Position numbers and translations under genes: made by a program. This document shows positions 42,566 to 52,045 of a DNA stretch of 64,000 nucleotides, piece after piece. This stretch comes from Microbacterium sp. Marseille-Q6965 (lineage in GTDB: Bacteria; Actinomycetota; Actinomycetes; Actinomycetales; Microbacteriaceae), in NCBI RefSeq assembly GCF_946151065.1, contig NZ_CAMGZA010000001.1, positions 124,001 through 188,000 on the forward strand. The letters run 5' to 3'. Numbering within the stretch: position 1 is the stretch's first letter; each line of letters begins with the position of its first letter. The notes beneath the pieces are model-generated. The model was not told the DNA's origin, searched no databases, and saw only the letters and a list, made by a program, of their open reading frames with translations.

Positions 42566-44374
42566 GTGAGGACAGCCATCGCGACCGTCTGTTTGTCGGG
42601 CACGCTGGAGGAGAAGCTGGAGGCGGCCGCGGCCGCGGGATTCGACGGCATCGAGATCTTCGAGCTCGACCTCGTCGTGTCTCCGCTCAGCGTGCCGGAG
42701 ATCGTCGCCCGCACGCAGCGTCTGGGGCTCACGATCGATCTCTACCAGCCGTTCCGCGATCTGGAGGGCGTCGACGAGGAGATGTTCCAGGACAATCTGC
42801 GCCGGCTCGACGAGAAGCTCGCGCTGATGGAGCAACTGGGGGCCGACACCCTCCTCGTGTGCTCGAACGTGGCCACGGCGACGACGGACGACACCGCCAC
42901 GCTGGTCGATCAGCTGCGCCGCGCCGCGGAGCTGGCGGCACGGCGCGGGATGCGCATCGCGTACGAGGCCCTCGCGTGGGGCACTCACGTCAACACGTAC
43001 GGGCGCGCCTGGGAGCTGGTCCGACGGGCTGACCATCCGGCGCTCGGCGTGTGCCTCGATTCGTTCCACATCCTCGCCCGCGGGGACAGTCCCGCGGCGA
43101 TCACCGACATCCCCACGGAGAAGATCTTCTTCGTCCAGCTCGCGGACGCGCCGGCGCTCGACATGGGTCTGCTGCCGTGGAGCCGGCACCACCGGCTGTT
43201 CCCCGGCGAGGGCGACTTCGATCTGACGGAGTTCGTTGCTCAGCTCATGCGCGCGGGTTACGACGGCCCCCTCTCGCTCGAGATCTTCAACGACGTCTTC
43301 CGCGAGGCGGACGCCGTCGAGACGGCGGTCGACGGCATGCGCTCGCTCATCTGGTTGCAGCAGCGCGTTCGTGGCGCTCTCGGCTCGGGAAGCGCGGAGG
43401 CCGCCGCGCTCACGGCGGTCCCCAAGATCGATCCGGTGGAGCGGTTCGACCACGTGGAGCTGCGCACCGACCGTCCGAGCGATGTGGGCGACGTTCTGAC
43501 AGCGCTCGGGTTCGTCTTCGTGGGTCAGCACCGGCGCTCGCAGGCGCAGCTCTTCGAGAACGGCGACGCGCGCGTGGTGATCAGCCCGGCAGCGGCGGGC
43601 GGCACTCGTGTCGCGTCCGTCGCGGTGCGCCTTCCCGACGCGGTCGCCGCGGCTCAGCGCGCCCAGGCCCTCGGTGCACGGCGCGTGTCGCGCCCCGTTC
43701 CCGACGGTGAGGCGGAGCTGCCGGGCGTCGTCTCACCCGGGGGCTGGGAGCTCGTGTTCGTCGACGACCGGTCGTCCGGATGGATGCAGGAGTTCGGCCG
43801 TTCGTCGTCAGTGTCGGTACCGGGAGACTTTCGCATCGATCACGTGAACACCCCCGAAGCGAGGACGCGCTTCGATGCCGCAGCGCTGTTCCTCGAGTCG
43901 ATGCTGCGGGTGGAGGCACGCTCGGAGGCGGATGTCGCCAGTCCGCGAGGTCTCGTTCGCAGCAAGGTGTTCGAGTCGCCCGCCCGCGGCATCCGCTGGG
44001 TTCTCAACCAGGTGCCCAGCACGCTGGGTGCACTGTCGTCGACCGGGTTCTCGGCACACGTGGCGTTTGCGACGGACGACGCCCAAGGGGTGGCGGCGCG
44101 TCTCCTCTCATCGGGCATCACCCCGCTCCGACCGCCCGAGAACTACTACGCCGATCTCCGGGCGCGGTTCGGTTTCGACGACCAGACGCTGGCGCGGTGG
44201 CGCGATCTGGGGATCCTCGTCGACCGCGATGGGACCGGCGAGTTGCTGCACTTCTACACCGGCGATCTCGGCGGCCTGTTCCTGGAGGTCGTGGAACGGC
44301 GTGGCGGATACACCGGGTACGGTCCGGGGGACGCGCCCGTCCGCATCGCGGCTCAGGCCGCCGTGCGCCGCTGA
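42566..44374 (+). CDS. 3-dehydroshikimate dehydratase fused to an HPPD-like domain
   Basis: A 602-residue bifunctional-type protein. Residues 1-280 are a xylose-isomerase-like TIM barrel (FDGIEIFELDL, LCLDSFHILARG region with GVCLDSFH, and LSLEIFND carrying metal Glu). Residues ~300-602 are a VOC/4-hydroxyphenylpyruvate dioxygenase-like half with RFDHVELRT, FRIDHVNTPE, FSAHVAFAT and a final LFLEVVERRGGY. This is the QsuB/AsbF-fused type converting 3-dehydroshikimate to protocatechuate. The GTG at 42566 follows AGGAAGGAG. Last gene of the cluster; dehydroquinase and protocatechuate genes are not in the window. Confidence 0.9.
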   Translation: MRTAIATVCLSGTLEEKLEAAAAAGFDGIEIFELDLVVSPLSVPEIVARTQRLGLTIDLYQPFRDLEGVDEEMFQDNLRRLDEKLALMEQLGADTLLVCSNVATATTDDTATLVDQLRRAAELAARRGMRIAYEALAWGTHVNTYGRAWELVRRADHPALGVCLDSFHILARGDSPAAITDIPTEKIFFVQLADAPALDMGLLPWSRHHRLFPGEGDFDLTEFVAQLMRAGYDGPLSLEIFNDVFREADAVETAVDGMRSLIWLQQRVRGALGSGSAEAAALTAVPKIDPVERFDHVELRTDRPSDVGDVLTALGFVFVGQHRRSQAQLFENGDARVVISPAAAGGTRVASVAVRLPDAVAAAQRAQALGARRVSRPVPDGEAELPGVVSPGGWELVFVDDRSSGWMQEFGRSSSVSVPGDFRIDHVNTPEARTRFDAAALFLESMLRVEARSEADVASPRGLVRSKVFESPARGIRWVLNQVPSTLGALSSTGFSAHVAFATDDAQGVAARLLSSGITPLRPPENYYADLRARFGFDDQTLARWRDLGILVDRDGTGELLHFYTGDLGGLFLEVVERRGGYTGYGPGDAPVRIAAQAAVRR

Positions 44375-44428
44375 GGCGTGCGCGGCATCCTCCGGGGCCA
44401 CCTTCCCGCGCGGATCGGCGCGGTGACA

Positions 44429-45457
44429 TCACCGCCCGCGCGATAGGGCCGCGTCCGCCGTGCGCACGAGCTGCAGTCTGCTCGCCATGCGGAACGCGTC
44501 GGGGCGCTGCGACGCATCCGCCAGGAACCTGTCGAGGTCGACCGCGGCGAAGAAGCGGACCGGGACGTCGGCGTCGACGAGCACATCGACCAGGTTGATG
44601 AAGCGCTGCTGTGCCTGCGGATCGGCCGCGCCGAAGGCAGGGATGCCCGTGATCGCCCAGCGCGTGTACTGGCGGGACCACTCCAGGTACTCCGCGGTCG
44701 ACGTGGGTGTGCGGCAGAGCTGATCGAACGTGGCCGTCAACTCGCCGCCCTCCGCAGACGTCACGAGGAAGGCGCGGCCCCGCACGTGGATGGCCTTCGG
44801 CTCGGGTGCCGCGCGCGGAGGCGGCGTGGTCGACCAGGTGCCGGAGGCGAAGCCACGCGTGTGATCGTGCTCGAGCGTGCGGTAGTCGATCGGTGCCCGC
44901 AGCGCACAGACGTCCATGTTGCCCTTGATGAGGGCGATGCCGGGCTCGGCGGTGTGATGCCAGATCGGGTCGGGCAAAAGGTCGTCTGGCGCGTAGTTCG
45001 AGGTGGCGACGACGGTGAGTTCGAGGGTGAACACATGCTCGAGCAGTCGCGTGAGCAGGCGAGCGTCTCCCGAGTCGTGCAGATGCAGCTCGTCGAAGAG
45101 GAGAAGGCGGCTCTCGCCGATCACGTCGTCGAGGGCACGTTCGAGGGCGCCCGGCGCGCTGCGGTGCGGGAAGACCCGGCGGTGGAGCTCGTCGAAGAAG
45201 CCATGGAAGTGAACACGGGTCTTGCGGCGGATCGGCAGCGCGGTGAAGAAGGCGTCGGCCAACCACGTCTTCCCTCGACCGGCGTCGCCATGCAGGTACA
45301 GACCCCGCGCCGGCTCACGCTCCGGTGCGGTACCGGAAAGATCGCTCCCGAGCGCGGCCAGTCGGTGCAGCACGCCCTGCTGATCGGGGTCGAGCGCGAA
45401 CCCCTCGGCTGCCGCCGCCGCCTCGACCGCGCGAACGAGCCCGTGTGTCGGTGTCAC
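44429..45457 (-). CDS. zapE: ZapE/AFG1-type ATPase
   Basis: A 342-residue P-loop ATPase: Walker A GDAGRGKTWLAD near residue 58, Walker B LLLFDELHLHD near residue 118 with the family's DE-x-H, and sensor region VVATSNYAPDDLL. It has the AFG1 C-terminal part with RYTRWAI and RFFAAVDLDRFL. ZapE modulates Z-ring stability in E. coli; actinobacterial copies are not well studied. GTG start. Convergent with the dehydratase. Confidence 0.9.
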   Translation of the reverse strand: MTPTHGLVRAVEAAAAAEGFALDPDQQGVLHRLAALGSDLSGTAPEREPARGLYLHGDAGRGKTWLADAFFTALPIRRKTRVHFHGFFDELHRRVFPHRSAPGALERALDDVIGESRLLLFDELHLHDSGDARLLTRLLEHVFTLELTVVATSNYAPDDLLPDPIWHHTAEPGIALIKGNMDVCALRAPIDYRTLEHDHTRGFASGTWSTTPPPRAAPEPKAIHVRGRAFLVTSAEGGELTATFDQLCRTPTSTAEYLEWSRQYTRWAITGIPAFGAADPQAQQRFINLVDVLVDADVPVRFFAAVDLDRFLADASQRPDAFRMASRLQLVRTADAALSRGR

Positions 45458-45534
45458 GCCTCCAGCGTGGCACGGAGTGGGGGAATCGCCTGCACGTGCG
45501 GACGCCCCCGCACCGCACCGCGGCGGCCGCCGCG

Positions 45535-46347
45535 TCAGACACTGCGCCAGTCGTCGCTCTCGAGGCTGGCGCCCGCCATCGGGCCCATCTGCAGCATGCC
45601 GCCGTCGACGGGCCAGCTGGCGCCCGTGACGTAGGAGGCGGCGGGGGAGCAGAGGAACGCGATCACCGCGGCGATCTCCTCTGGCACGCCGGGCCGCGCG
45701 ATCGGGATGCCGGGTCGCCGCGTCTGCGACGCCTCGCTCGGGTCGATTCCCGTCATGGGGGTGGCGATGAGGCCGGGCGCGACGGCGTTGACCGTGATGC
45801 CGTGATCGGCCAACTCGATCGCCATGGTCTTGAGCAGCCCGCCGAGCCCGTGCTTCGAGGCGTCGTATGCCGAGGAGCCGACCTTCGGCTGGTGCTCGTG
45901 CACGCTCGTGACGCCGACGATCCGGCCGCCACGTCCGGCCGCGACCATCCGCTTCGCCGCGCGCTGCATGACGACGAAGGCGCCCTCGAGATCGGTGGTC
46001 ACGGTGCGGCGCCAGGTTTCCAGATCGAGGTCGACGAACAGCGTGCTCTCACCGGTGCCGGCGTTGTTGACGAACACGTCCACGCCGCCGAGCTCGTCCG
46101 CCAGCGTGTCGATCACGTCGCCGCACGCGGGAATGTCGGTCACGTCGAGGTGCGAGACGACGGCGCGCCGGCCCTCGGCCTCGACAAGACGCGCGGTCTC
46201 ACGCGCGCCCTCCTCATCGCTGTGCCATGTCACGCCGATGTCGAGGCCCGCCCGGGCGAGCGCGACGGCCGTGGCCCGGCCCATGCCCGAGTCGGAGGCA
46301 GTGATGATGGCGGTCTGGGGGGTGAAGTCTCGCGTGTCGGTGCTCAT
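45535..46347 (-). CDS. Short-chain dehydrogenase/reductase
   Basis: A 270-residue classical SDR. The nucleotide site reads IITASDSGMGRATAVAL, with Ser replacing the usual first Gly position. The structural motif is NNAGTG, the catalytic Ser is in VTSVHEH, and YDASKHGLGG gives Tyr and Lys. C-terminal VTGASWPVDGGML is typical of glucose-1-dehydrogenase/3-oxoacyl-ACP reductase-like members. Start ATG 46347. Substrate unknown. Confidence 0.9.
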   Translation of the reverse strand: MSTDTRDFTPQTAIITASDSGMGRATAVALARAGLDIGVTWHSDEEGARETARLVEAEGRRAVVSHLDVTDIPACGDVIDTLADELGGVDVFVNNAGTGESTLFVDLDLETWRRTVTTDLEGAFVVMQRAAKRMVAAGRGGRIVGVTSVHEHQPKVGSSAYDASKHGLGGLLKTMAIELADHGITVNAVAPGLIATPMTGIDPSEASQTRRPGIPIARPGVPEEIAAVIAFLCSPAASYVTGASWPVDGGMLQMGPMAGASLESDDWRSV

Positions 46348-46564
46348 GGCGGCATTCCACGGCACGCGCGCCGACATCAAAAGCGCCTTGACAACCTCCG
46401 ACGTGTGGAGGCACCGTCGCGGTTGAGAAGCGCCTCACGCCGCAGAATGACGCGCTTGTGATTAGCGCGGGTGTGGGCGATAATCGAGGCGCAACCGAAC
46501 ACTTCTGTCAGCCGGATCGCCGGTCAGGTCGTAGGGGAAGACGTACCTGACGAACGGAGAGATC

Positions 46565-47068
46565 ATGGCGACACCACAGGCGCGCGGAGTGGTCTACATC
46601 CACTCCGCGCCGAAAGCGCTGTGTCCGCACTTGGAATGGGCGGTCGGGCGGTCACTGGGCCGCGCCGTCGCCTTCGAGTGGGCGGACCAGCCGATGATGC
46701 CCGGCGCGCGCCGCGCGGAGTTCTACTGGGAGGGGCCGGCGGGTACCGGCGCCGCGCTGGCGACCGCGATTCGCGGTTGGGAGCACCTGCGCTTCGAGGT
46801 GTCCGAGGATCCGACGCCGCGCAGCGACGGCGGCCGGTGGATGCATACGCCCGACCTCGGTATCCACTACGCACAGATGGACACGGCCGGCAACGTCGTC
46901 ATCCCGGAGGACCGCATCCGTTACGCGATGGAGGTCGCGGCGGGCGACGCGTTCGAGCTGCAGCGCGAACTGTCGATCGCTCTGGGCGCGGCGTGGGACG
47001 AGGAGCTGGAGCCGTTCCGCCACGCGAGCGACGAGTCGCCCGTCGTGTGGCTGCACAAGGTGGGCTGA
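46565..47068 (+). CDS. DUF3145 protein
   Basis: A 167-residue cytosolic protein of a family confined to Actinobacteria. Recognised from VVYIHSAPKALCPHLEWA near residue 9, the W-rich AFEWADQPMMPGARRAEFYW region and WLHKVG at the end. The upstream GACGGAGAGATC is a fair ribosome site. Function is unknown; it often lies near lipid-synthesis genes, as here beside fabF. Confidence 0.88.
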   Translation: MATPQARGVVYIHSAPKALCPHLEWAVGRSLGRAVAFEWADQPMMPGARRAEFYWEGPAGTGAALATAIRGWEHLRFEVSEDPTPRSDGGRWMHTPDLGIHYAQMDTAGNVVIPEDRIRYAMEVAAGDAFELQRELSIALGAAWDEELEPFRHASDESPVVWLHKVG

Positions 47069-47101
47069 GCCCCCCGCGCCGCGCAGACGGCATGGAAGAC
47101 T

Positions 47102-47136
47102 TGCGGCCGCCCGGTGAAGGATCCCGGGCGGCCGCA
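47102..47136. terminator. Bidirectional terminator between DUF3145 and fabF
   Basis: A perfect 13-bp stem, TGCGGCCGCCCGG (47102-47114) with CCGGGCGGCCGCA (47124-47136), in the 85-base gap between the convergent genes. Confidence 0.8.
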
Positions 47137-47153
47137 GTGCGTCGGTCGACGCG

Positions 47154-48395
47154 TCAGTCGTCGTAGGAGGCGAACGCCGCCACGGCGTTGTGTCCGCCAA
47201 AGCCGAAGGAGTTGCTGATCGCCAGCTGCGGGCCGTCGCCCAGAGGCTGCGGCTGCGACGAGGCGCGCACCGGGATCTCCGGGTCCTGGTTCACGAGGTT
47301 GATCGTCGGGGGAGCGACGCGCTCCTTGACGGCCAGCACGGAGAAGACCGATTCGATGGCGCCCGTGCCGCCCAGAAGGTGGCCCGTGGAGGCCTTCGTC
47401 GCGGAGATCGGGATCTCGTGCACGCGGTCGCCGAACACCGACTTCAGCGCCGCGTACTCGGCCACGTCTCCCACCGGGGTCGACGTCGCGTGCGCGTTGA
47501 TGTGCGTGACCTCGTCGGGCGCCGCGCCGGCCTGCTCGAGCGCGAGCTTGACCGCACGGGCAGCGCCCTGACCCGAGGGGTCGTTGGCCGTGATGTGGTA
47601 CGAATCCGCCGTCGTGCCGGCACCGGCCAGGCGTGCGTAGATCTTCGCGCCGCGCGCCAGTGCGTGCTCCTCGGTCTCGAGGATGAGCACGGCAGCGCCC
47701 TCGCCCATGACGAAGCCGTCGCGGTCGGAGGTGAACGGGCGCGACGCGGTCTCCGGGGAGTCGTTGCGGCGCGAAAGCGCCTGCATCGACGCGAACGCCG
47801 CCACCGTGATGGGGTGGATCGCCGACTCGGTGCCGCCCGCGATCACGACGTCGGCCAGGCCGAGCTGCATGTGCTCATAGGCGCTCGCGATCGACTCGAC
47901 GCTCGACGCGCAGGCGGAAGCGACCGTACGGGCGAAGGCGCGCGCGTTGAAGTGCAGCGACAGGTTGCCGGCCGCGGCGTTCGGCATGAGCATCGGGACG
48001 GTCATCGGCATGACCCGACGCGGTCCCTTCTCACGCAGGGTGTCCCACGCGTCGAGAAGCGTCCAGACACCGCCGATGCCGGTGGCGAAGTCGACGCCCA
48101 GCCGCTCGGGCGCCACCTCGGGGGCACCGGCGTCCTGCCAGGCCTCCATCGCCGCGACCATCGCGAACTGCGAGGCCGGGTCCAGGCGCTTCGCCATGGG
48201 TCGGTCGAGCACCGTCTCGGGCCGGACGACGGCCTCGGCGGCGAAGGTGACGGGGAGCTGGTACTCCTCGACCCAGTCGTGCTCGAGCGTGCGAGCGCCC
48301 GAGGCGCCCGCCAGCAGGTTCTGCCAGTTCTCCGGAGCGGTGCCGCCGATGGCTGACGATGCGCCGATTCCGGTCACGACGATGCGCTTGGTCAT
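47154..48395 (-). CDS. fabF: 3-oxoacyl-ACP synthase II
   Basis: A 413-residue condensing enzyme elongating acyl-ACP with malonyl-ACP. Active-site Cys162 in TVASACASSVE, the two histidines in INAHATSTP and STGHLLGGTG, and the C-terminal ISNSFGFGGHN loop are all present. Last gene of the fabD-fabH-acpP-fabF operon, the standard actinobacterial FAS-II block. Confidence 0.96.
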   Translation of the reverse strand: MTKRIVVTGIGASSAIGGTAPENWQNLLAGASGARTLEHDWVEEYQLPVTFAAEAVVRPETVLDRPMAKRLDPASQFAMVAAMEAWQDAGAPEVAPERLGVDFATGIGGVWTLLDAWDTLREKGPRRVMPMTVPMLMPNAAAGNLSLHFNARAFARTVASACASSVESIASAYEHMQLGLADVVIAGGTESAIHPITVAAFASMQALSRRNDSPETASRPFTSDRDGFVMGEGAAVLILETEEHALARGAKIYARLAGAGTTADSYHITANDPSGQGAARAVKLALEQAGAAPDEVTHINAHATSTPVGDVAEYAALKSVFGDRVHEIPISATKASTGHLLGGTGAIESVFSVLAVKERVAPPTINLVNQDPEIPVRASSQPQPLGDGPQLAISNSFGFGGHNAVAAFASYDD

Positions 48396-48459
48396 GCTGT
48401 GGTTCCTCGATCCGGGACTGTCGCGGCGCCACGCCCGCGTGGGCGTGGCGCCGGCGCCG

Positions 48460-48705
48460 TCACTGGTTGTTGGTGATGAAGGAGACGGCGTCCTGCACCG
48501 TCTTGAGGTTCTTGACCTCGTCGTCGGGGATCGTGACGCCGAACTTCTCCTCGGCGTTCACCACGATCGTCATCATGGAGATGGAGTCGATGTCGAGGTC
48601 GTCGGTGAACGACTTCTCGAGCGCCACCTCCGAAGCGTCGATGCCGGTCTCGTCGGTGATCAGCTCGGCCAGGCCGGCGAGGACCTCGTCGTTGGTGAGT
48701 GCCAT
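48460..48705 (-). CDS. acpP: Acyl carrier protein
   Basis: An 81-residue acidic four-helix carrier. The phosphopantetheine site is Ser41 in DLDIDSISMM, with an Ile in place of the usual Leu of DSL, as seen in related Actinobacteria. Lies between fabH and fabF. Confidence 0.95.
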   Translation of the reverse strand: MALTNDEVLAGLAELITDETGIDASEVALEKSFTDDLDIDSISMMTIVVNAEEKFGVTIPDDEVKNLKTVQDAVSFITNNQ

Positions 48706-48781
48706 GGTGTCTCCTCAGGCGTGTTGTGGGTGGATGGGATCGAAAGAACCGACGCTCAGTCTATGAGCGCCCGGCGCGGGT

Positions 48782-49780
48782 TCAGGGGAGGACGACCACC
48801 TGTGCCGCGAACACGAGGCCGGCGCCGAAGCCGATCTGCAGGGCAAGTCCGCCACTGAGCTCGGGCCTCTCCTGCAGCAGCCGGTGCGCGGCGAGCGGGA
48901 TGGAGGCGGCGGAGGTGTTGCCGGTCGTCGTGATGTCGTTCGCGATCGCGACCGTGTCGGGCAGCCCCAGCTGCTTCGCGAACTCGTCGACGATGCGCAT
49001 GTTGGCCTGATGCGGGATGAACGCCGCCAGATCCTCCGGCTTCACGCCCGCGTTGTCGAGCGTCTCCTTGGCCACCTTCGCCATCTCCCACACCGCCCAG
49101 CGGAACACGCTCGGGCCCTCCTGACGGAGCGTGGGCCACGCGGCCTCGCCGTCGCGGAACTGGGTGAGCGTGGCGTTCATACCGACCAGGCCCGCCTTCG
49201 ACCCGTCCGAACCCCAGCTCGTCGCCGAGACGCCGGGCGTCTCGCTCGGGCCGAGCAGCGCCGCGCCCGCGCCGTCGCCCAGCAGGAACGAGATGGACCG
49301 ATCGGTGGGGTCGACGACGTCGCTGAGCTTCTCGGCACCGATGACCATGGCGTAGCGAGCCCCGCCCGAGCGGATGAGCGCGTCGGCCTGGGCGATGGCG
49401 TAGCAGTACCCGGCGCATGCGGCGTTCATGTCGTACGCCGCCGCGGGGGTGGCGCCGATCCGGTCGGCCACCACGGCCGCGATCGACGGCGTCTGCTGCA
49501 CGTTGCTGATGGTCGCGACGATCACCAGGTCGATCTGCGCGGGGTCGATGCCCGACTTCTCCACGGCCTCCTGCGCGGCGGCCGTCGCGAGCTCGAGGGC
49601 GCCCGTCTCGCGGTTCGCCCGCGTGCGGGTGACCACGCCGGTGCGCTGGCGGATCCACTCATCGCTCGAGTTGATCGGTTCGATGAGGTCCTCGTTGGGG
49701 ACGGCGTTCTCACCGCGCGCGGCGCCCATCGCGTAGATGCGGGAGTGCGCGGCGCCGGTGGATTCCTTGAGAAGGGGCAT
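48782..49780 (-). CDS. fabH: 3-oxoacyl-ACP synthase III
   Basis: A 332-residue initiating enzyme joining acetyl- or branched acyl-CoA with malonyl-ACP. Catalytic Cys in MNAACAGYCYAIA, His in FIPHQANMRI and Asn in TTTGNTSAASIP are present. The ATG at 49780 is 15 bases after the fabD stop, with a GAAAG site. Confidence 0.96.
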   Translation of the reverse strand: MPLLKESTGAAHSRIYAMGAARGENAVPNEDLIEPINSSDEWIRQRTGVVTRTRANRETGALELATAAAQEAVEKSGIDPAQIDLVIVATISNVQQTPSIAAVVADRIGATPAAAYDMNAACAGYCYAIAQADALIRSGGARYAMVIGAEKLSDVVDPTDRSISFLLGDGAGAALLGPSETPGVSATSWGSDGSKAGLVGMNATLTQFRDGEAAWPTLRQEGPSVFRWAVWEMAKVAKETLDNAGVKPEDLAAFIPHQANMRIVDEFAKQLGLPDTVAIANDITTTGNTSAASIPLAAHRLLQERPELSGGLALQIGFGAGLVFAAQVVVLP

Positions 49781-49794
49781 GCGGGTCTTTCCGT

Positions 49795-50712
49795 TCAGGC
49801 GGTCGCGAGGAGCTCGCGAGCGGCCTCGAGGTCTTCGGGAGTCTTGACGGCGACGGACGGCACGCCCTTCAGGCCGCGCTTGGCGAGGCCCACGAGGGCG
49901 CCGGCGGGGGCGAGCTCGATGATGCCCGTCACGCCGCGCTCGGCGAACGACGCCATGCACAGGTCCCAGCGCACCGGGCTGGCCACCTGGTGCAAGATGA
50001 GCTCCAGAGCACGCGCGCCGGTGCCGACGGGCTGGCCGTCGCTGTTGCTCCACAGCAGCATGCCCGGGTCGGAGGCCTCGGCCGCCACCGCGTGGACGGC
50101 GTCGCGGAGCGCCTCGCGGGCGGGTGCCATGTAGCGGGTGTGGAACGCGCCGGCGACCTGAAGCGGAATCACCCGGGCGCCACGCGGCGCGTTCTCGGCG
50201 AGGCGCGCCAGATCGGCGCGGGCGCCCGCGGCGACCACCTGGCCGCCGCCGTTGTAGTTGGCCGGCTCGAGGTCGTTGTCGGCGATCGCCTGCAGCACCT
50301 GCTCCTCGACACCGCCCACCACCGCGCTCATGCCGGTCTCGGCGAGCGCGGCGGCCTCGGCCATCGCGCGGCCACGCGCGCCCACCACGCGCATCGCAGC
50401 CTCGTCGGAGATGACGCCCGCGGCGGCCAACGCGGCGAGCTCGCCCACGGAGTGACCCGCCACGCCCGCCGGGCGGTCATCCGACGCGGTGAGCGCCGCC
50501 CACGACAGCAGGCTGGCGGCGACGATGAGGGGCTGCGCCACGCTCGTGTCGCGGATGCGATCGGCATCCCATTCGGTGCCCGCGGCGAGCAGGTCGACCT
50601 GGGCCGCGTCGGAGTACGACTGAAGGCGCTCACGCGCCCCGTCGAGCTCGAGCCAGGGGGAGAGGAATCCGGGAGTCTGCGACCCCTGTCCGGGGCATAC
50701 GACGACGATCAC
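49795..50712 (-). CDS. fabD: Malonyl-CoA:ACP acyltransferase
   Basis: A 305-residue acyltransferase. Motifs are CPGQGSQTPGF at the start, the nucleophile Ser88 in GHSVGE and the His of GAFHTRYM. First gene of the fab operon and just downstream of fasR, the regulator known to act at this promoter in streptomycetes. The 109-base gap to fasR should hold that promoter; no clear operator was identified. Confidence 0.96.
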   Translation of the reverse strand: MIVVVCPGQGSQTPGFLSPWLELDGARERLQSYSDAAQVDLLAAGTEWDADRIRDTSVAQPLIVAASLLSWAALTASDDRPAGVAGHSVGELAALAAAGVISDEAAMRVVGARGRAMAEAAALAETGMSAVVGGVEEQVLQAIADNDLEPANYNGGGQVVAAGARADLARLAENAPRGARVIPLQVAGAFHTRYMAPAREALRDAVHAVAAEASDPGMLLWSNSDGQPVGTGARALELILHQVASPVRWDLCMASFAERGVTGIIELAPAGALVGLAKRGLKGVPSVAVKTPEDLEAARELLATA

Positions 50713-50821
50713 TCTGCAAGTCTGCCAATCATCCGGGGCGCTCCGGTGGAGCTGGCCTCACAAGAATCGGGAAAAGCGTTGTGCATGTTTCACAGCGCGT
50801 CGTGACGAGGTGTGAGAACGG

Positions 50822-52045
50822 TCAGCGGGGCCGGCGCACGGCGGGGCGTCGACGCGTCGCCTCGGTACCCATCGACCCGAGGATCAGGGCCGTCTGCAGG
50901 ATGAGCGCCTCCCGCGGCCCGGTGGCATCCCATCCGATCACGTCGCCCACCTTCTTCAGGCGGTACCGCACCGTGTTGGGATGGACGAACAGCTCACGAG
51001 CCGTGGCCTCCAGCGAGCGCCCGTTGTCGAGGTACGCCCACAGGGTGGTCACGAGGTCCGTCGAGTGGTCGGCGAGCGGCTGATAGATCCGCTCGACGAG
51101 GGTGCGCTTCGCGACGGGATCGCCGGCGAGGGCGCGCTCGGGAAGGAGGTCGTCCGCCTCGACGGGGCGCGGCGCGCCGCGCCAGGCGCGCGCGACGGCG
51201 AACCCGGCGAGGGCGGCGCGGGCGCTGCGGCTCGCATCGACGAGGGCCGCCACGGTCGGGCCGAGAACGAGATGCCCCTCGCCGAAGTGCGGCTCCAGCC
51301 CGCGGGCGATCTCGCCGAACGGCAGCTCCGGCTTGTCCGCTGCGCGCGGCGCGTGGGCGCGGCCGAGCACGAGCACGAGGCGCGATCCCTGCACGCCGAT
51401 GAGCACGTCGACGCCCAGTTTGCGGGCGGTGCGCCGCACCTGGTCCACATCGAAGCCGCGCGGTGTCGTGCCCACGAGCACGCACGATTCGCCGTGACCG
51501 TGCCATCCCAGCGCGGCGATGCGGCTGGGGAGCTCCTCGTCGGTCTCGCCGGTGAGGATCGAGTCGACGACGAGCGCCTCCAGTCGTGCGTCCCAGAGCC
51601 CGCGCGACTCGGCCGCCCGGGCGTAGACGTCGGCCGCGGTGAACGCCACCTCGCGCGAGTAGAGCAGGATCGCCTCGCGCAGTTGCTCGCTCTTGCTCGC
51701 GACGCGCTCCTCGACCACCTCGACCGTGATGCGCACCAGTTGCAGGGTCTGCTGCAGGCTGACGCTGCGCAGCAGCTCGCGCGGGGCGGCGGCGAAGATG
51801 TCGGCCGCGATGGACGGCGTCGTGGTGGGGTCGTCGTACCACTGGATGAACGACGAGATGCCCGCCTGCGCGACGAGGCCCACGGCCGAGCGGCGCCCGG
51901 CCGGCATCTCGGTAAACCACGGCAGCGACTCCTCCAGCCGCCGGGTGGTGGCGGTGGCGAGGTCGCCCGAGATGCGCCGGAGCCAGGCGAGGGTGGCGAC
52001 CTTGTCGGGTTCGTTCGCCCCCTCGCCCGTGCGGGACTCAGGCAT
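50822..52045 (-). CDS. fasR: PucR-type regulator of fatty-acid synthesis
   Basis: A 407-residue regulator with an N-terminal helical region, a GGDEF-like CdaR middle part and a C-terminal PucR HTH ([20 protein letters not shown], near residue 350). Location immediately before fabD and after aceE matches FasR of Streptomyces, an activator of the fab operon. The start overlaps the aceE stop by 8 bases. Confidence 0.88.
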   Translation of the reverse strand: MPESRTGEGANEPDKVATLAWLRRISGDLATATTRRLEESLPWFTEMPAGRRSAVGLVAQAGISSFIQWYDDPTTTPSIAADIFAAAPRELLRSVSLQQTLQLVRITVEVVEERVASKSEQLREAILLYSREVAFTAADVYARAAESRGLWDARLEALVVDSILTGETDEELPSRIAALGWHGHGESCVLVGTTPRGFDVDQVRRTARKLGVDVLIGVQGSRLVLVLGRAHAPRAADKPELPFGEIARGLEPHFGEGHLVLGPTVAALVDASRSARAALAGFAVARAWRGAPRPVEADDLLPERALAGDPVAKRTLVERIYQPLADHSTDLVTTLWAYLDNGRSLEATARELFVHPNTVRYRLKKVGDVIGWDATGPREALILQTALILGSMGTEATRRRPAVRRPR

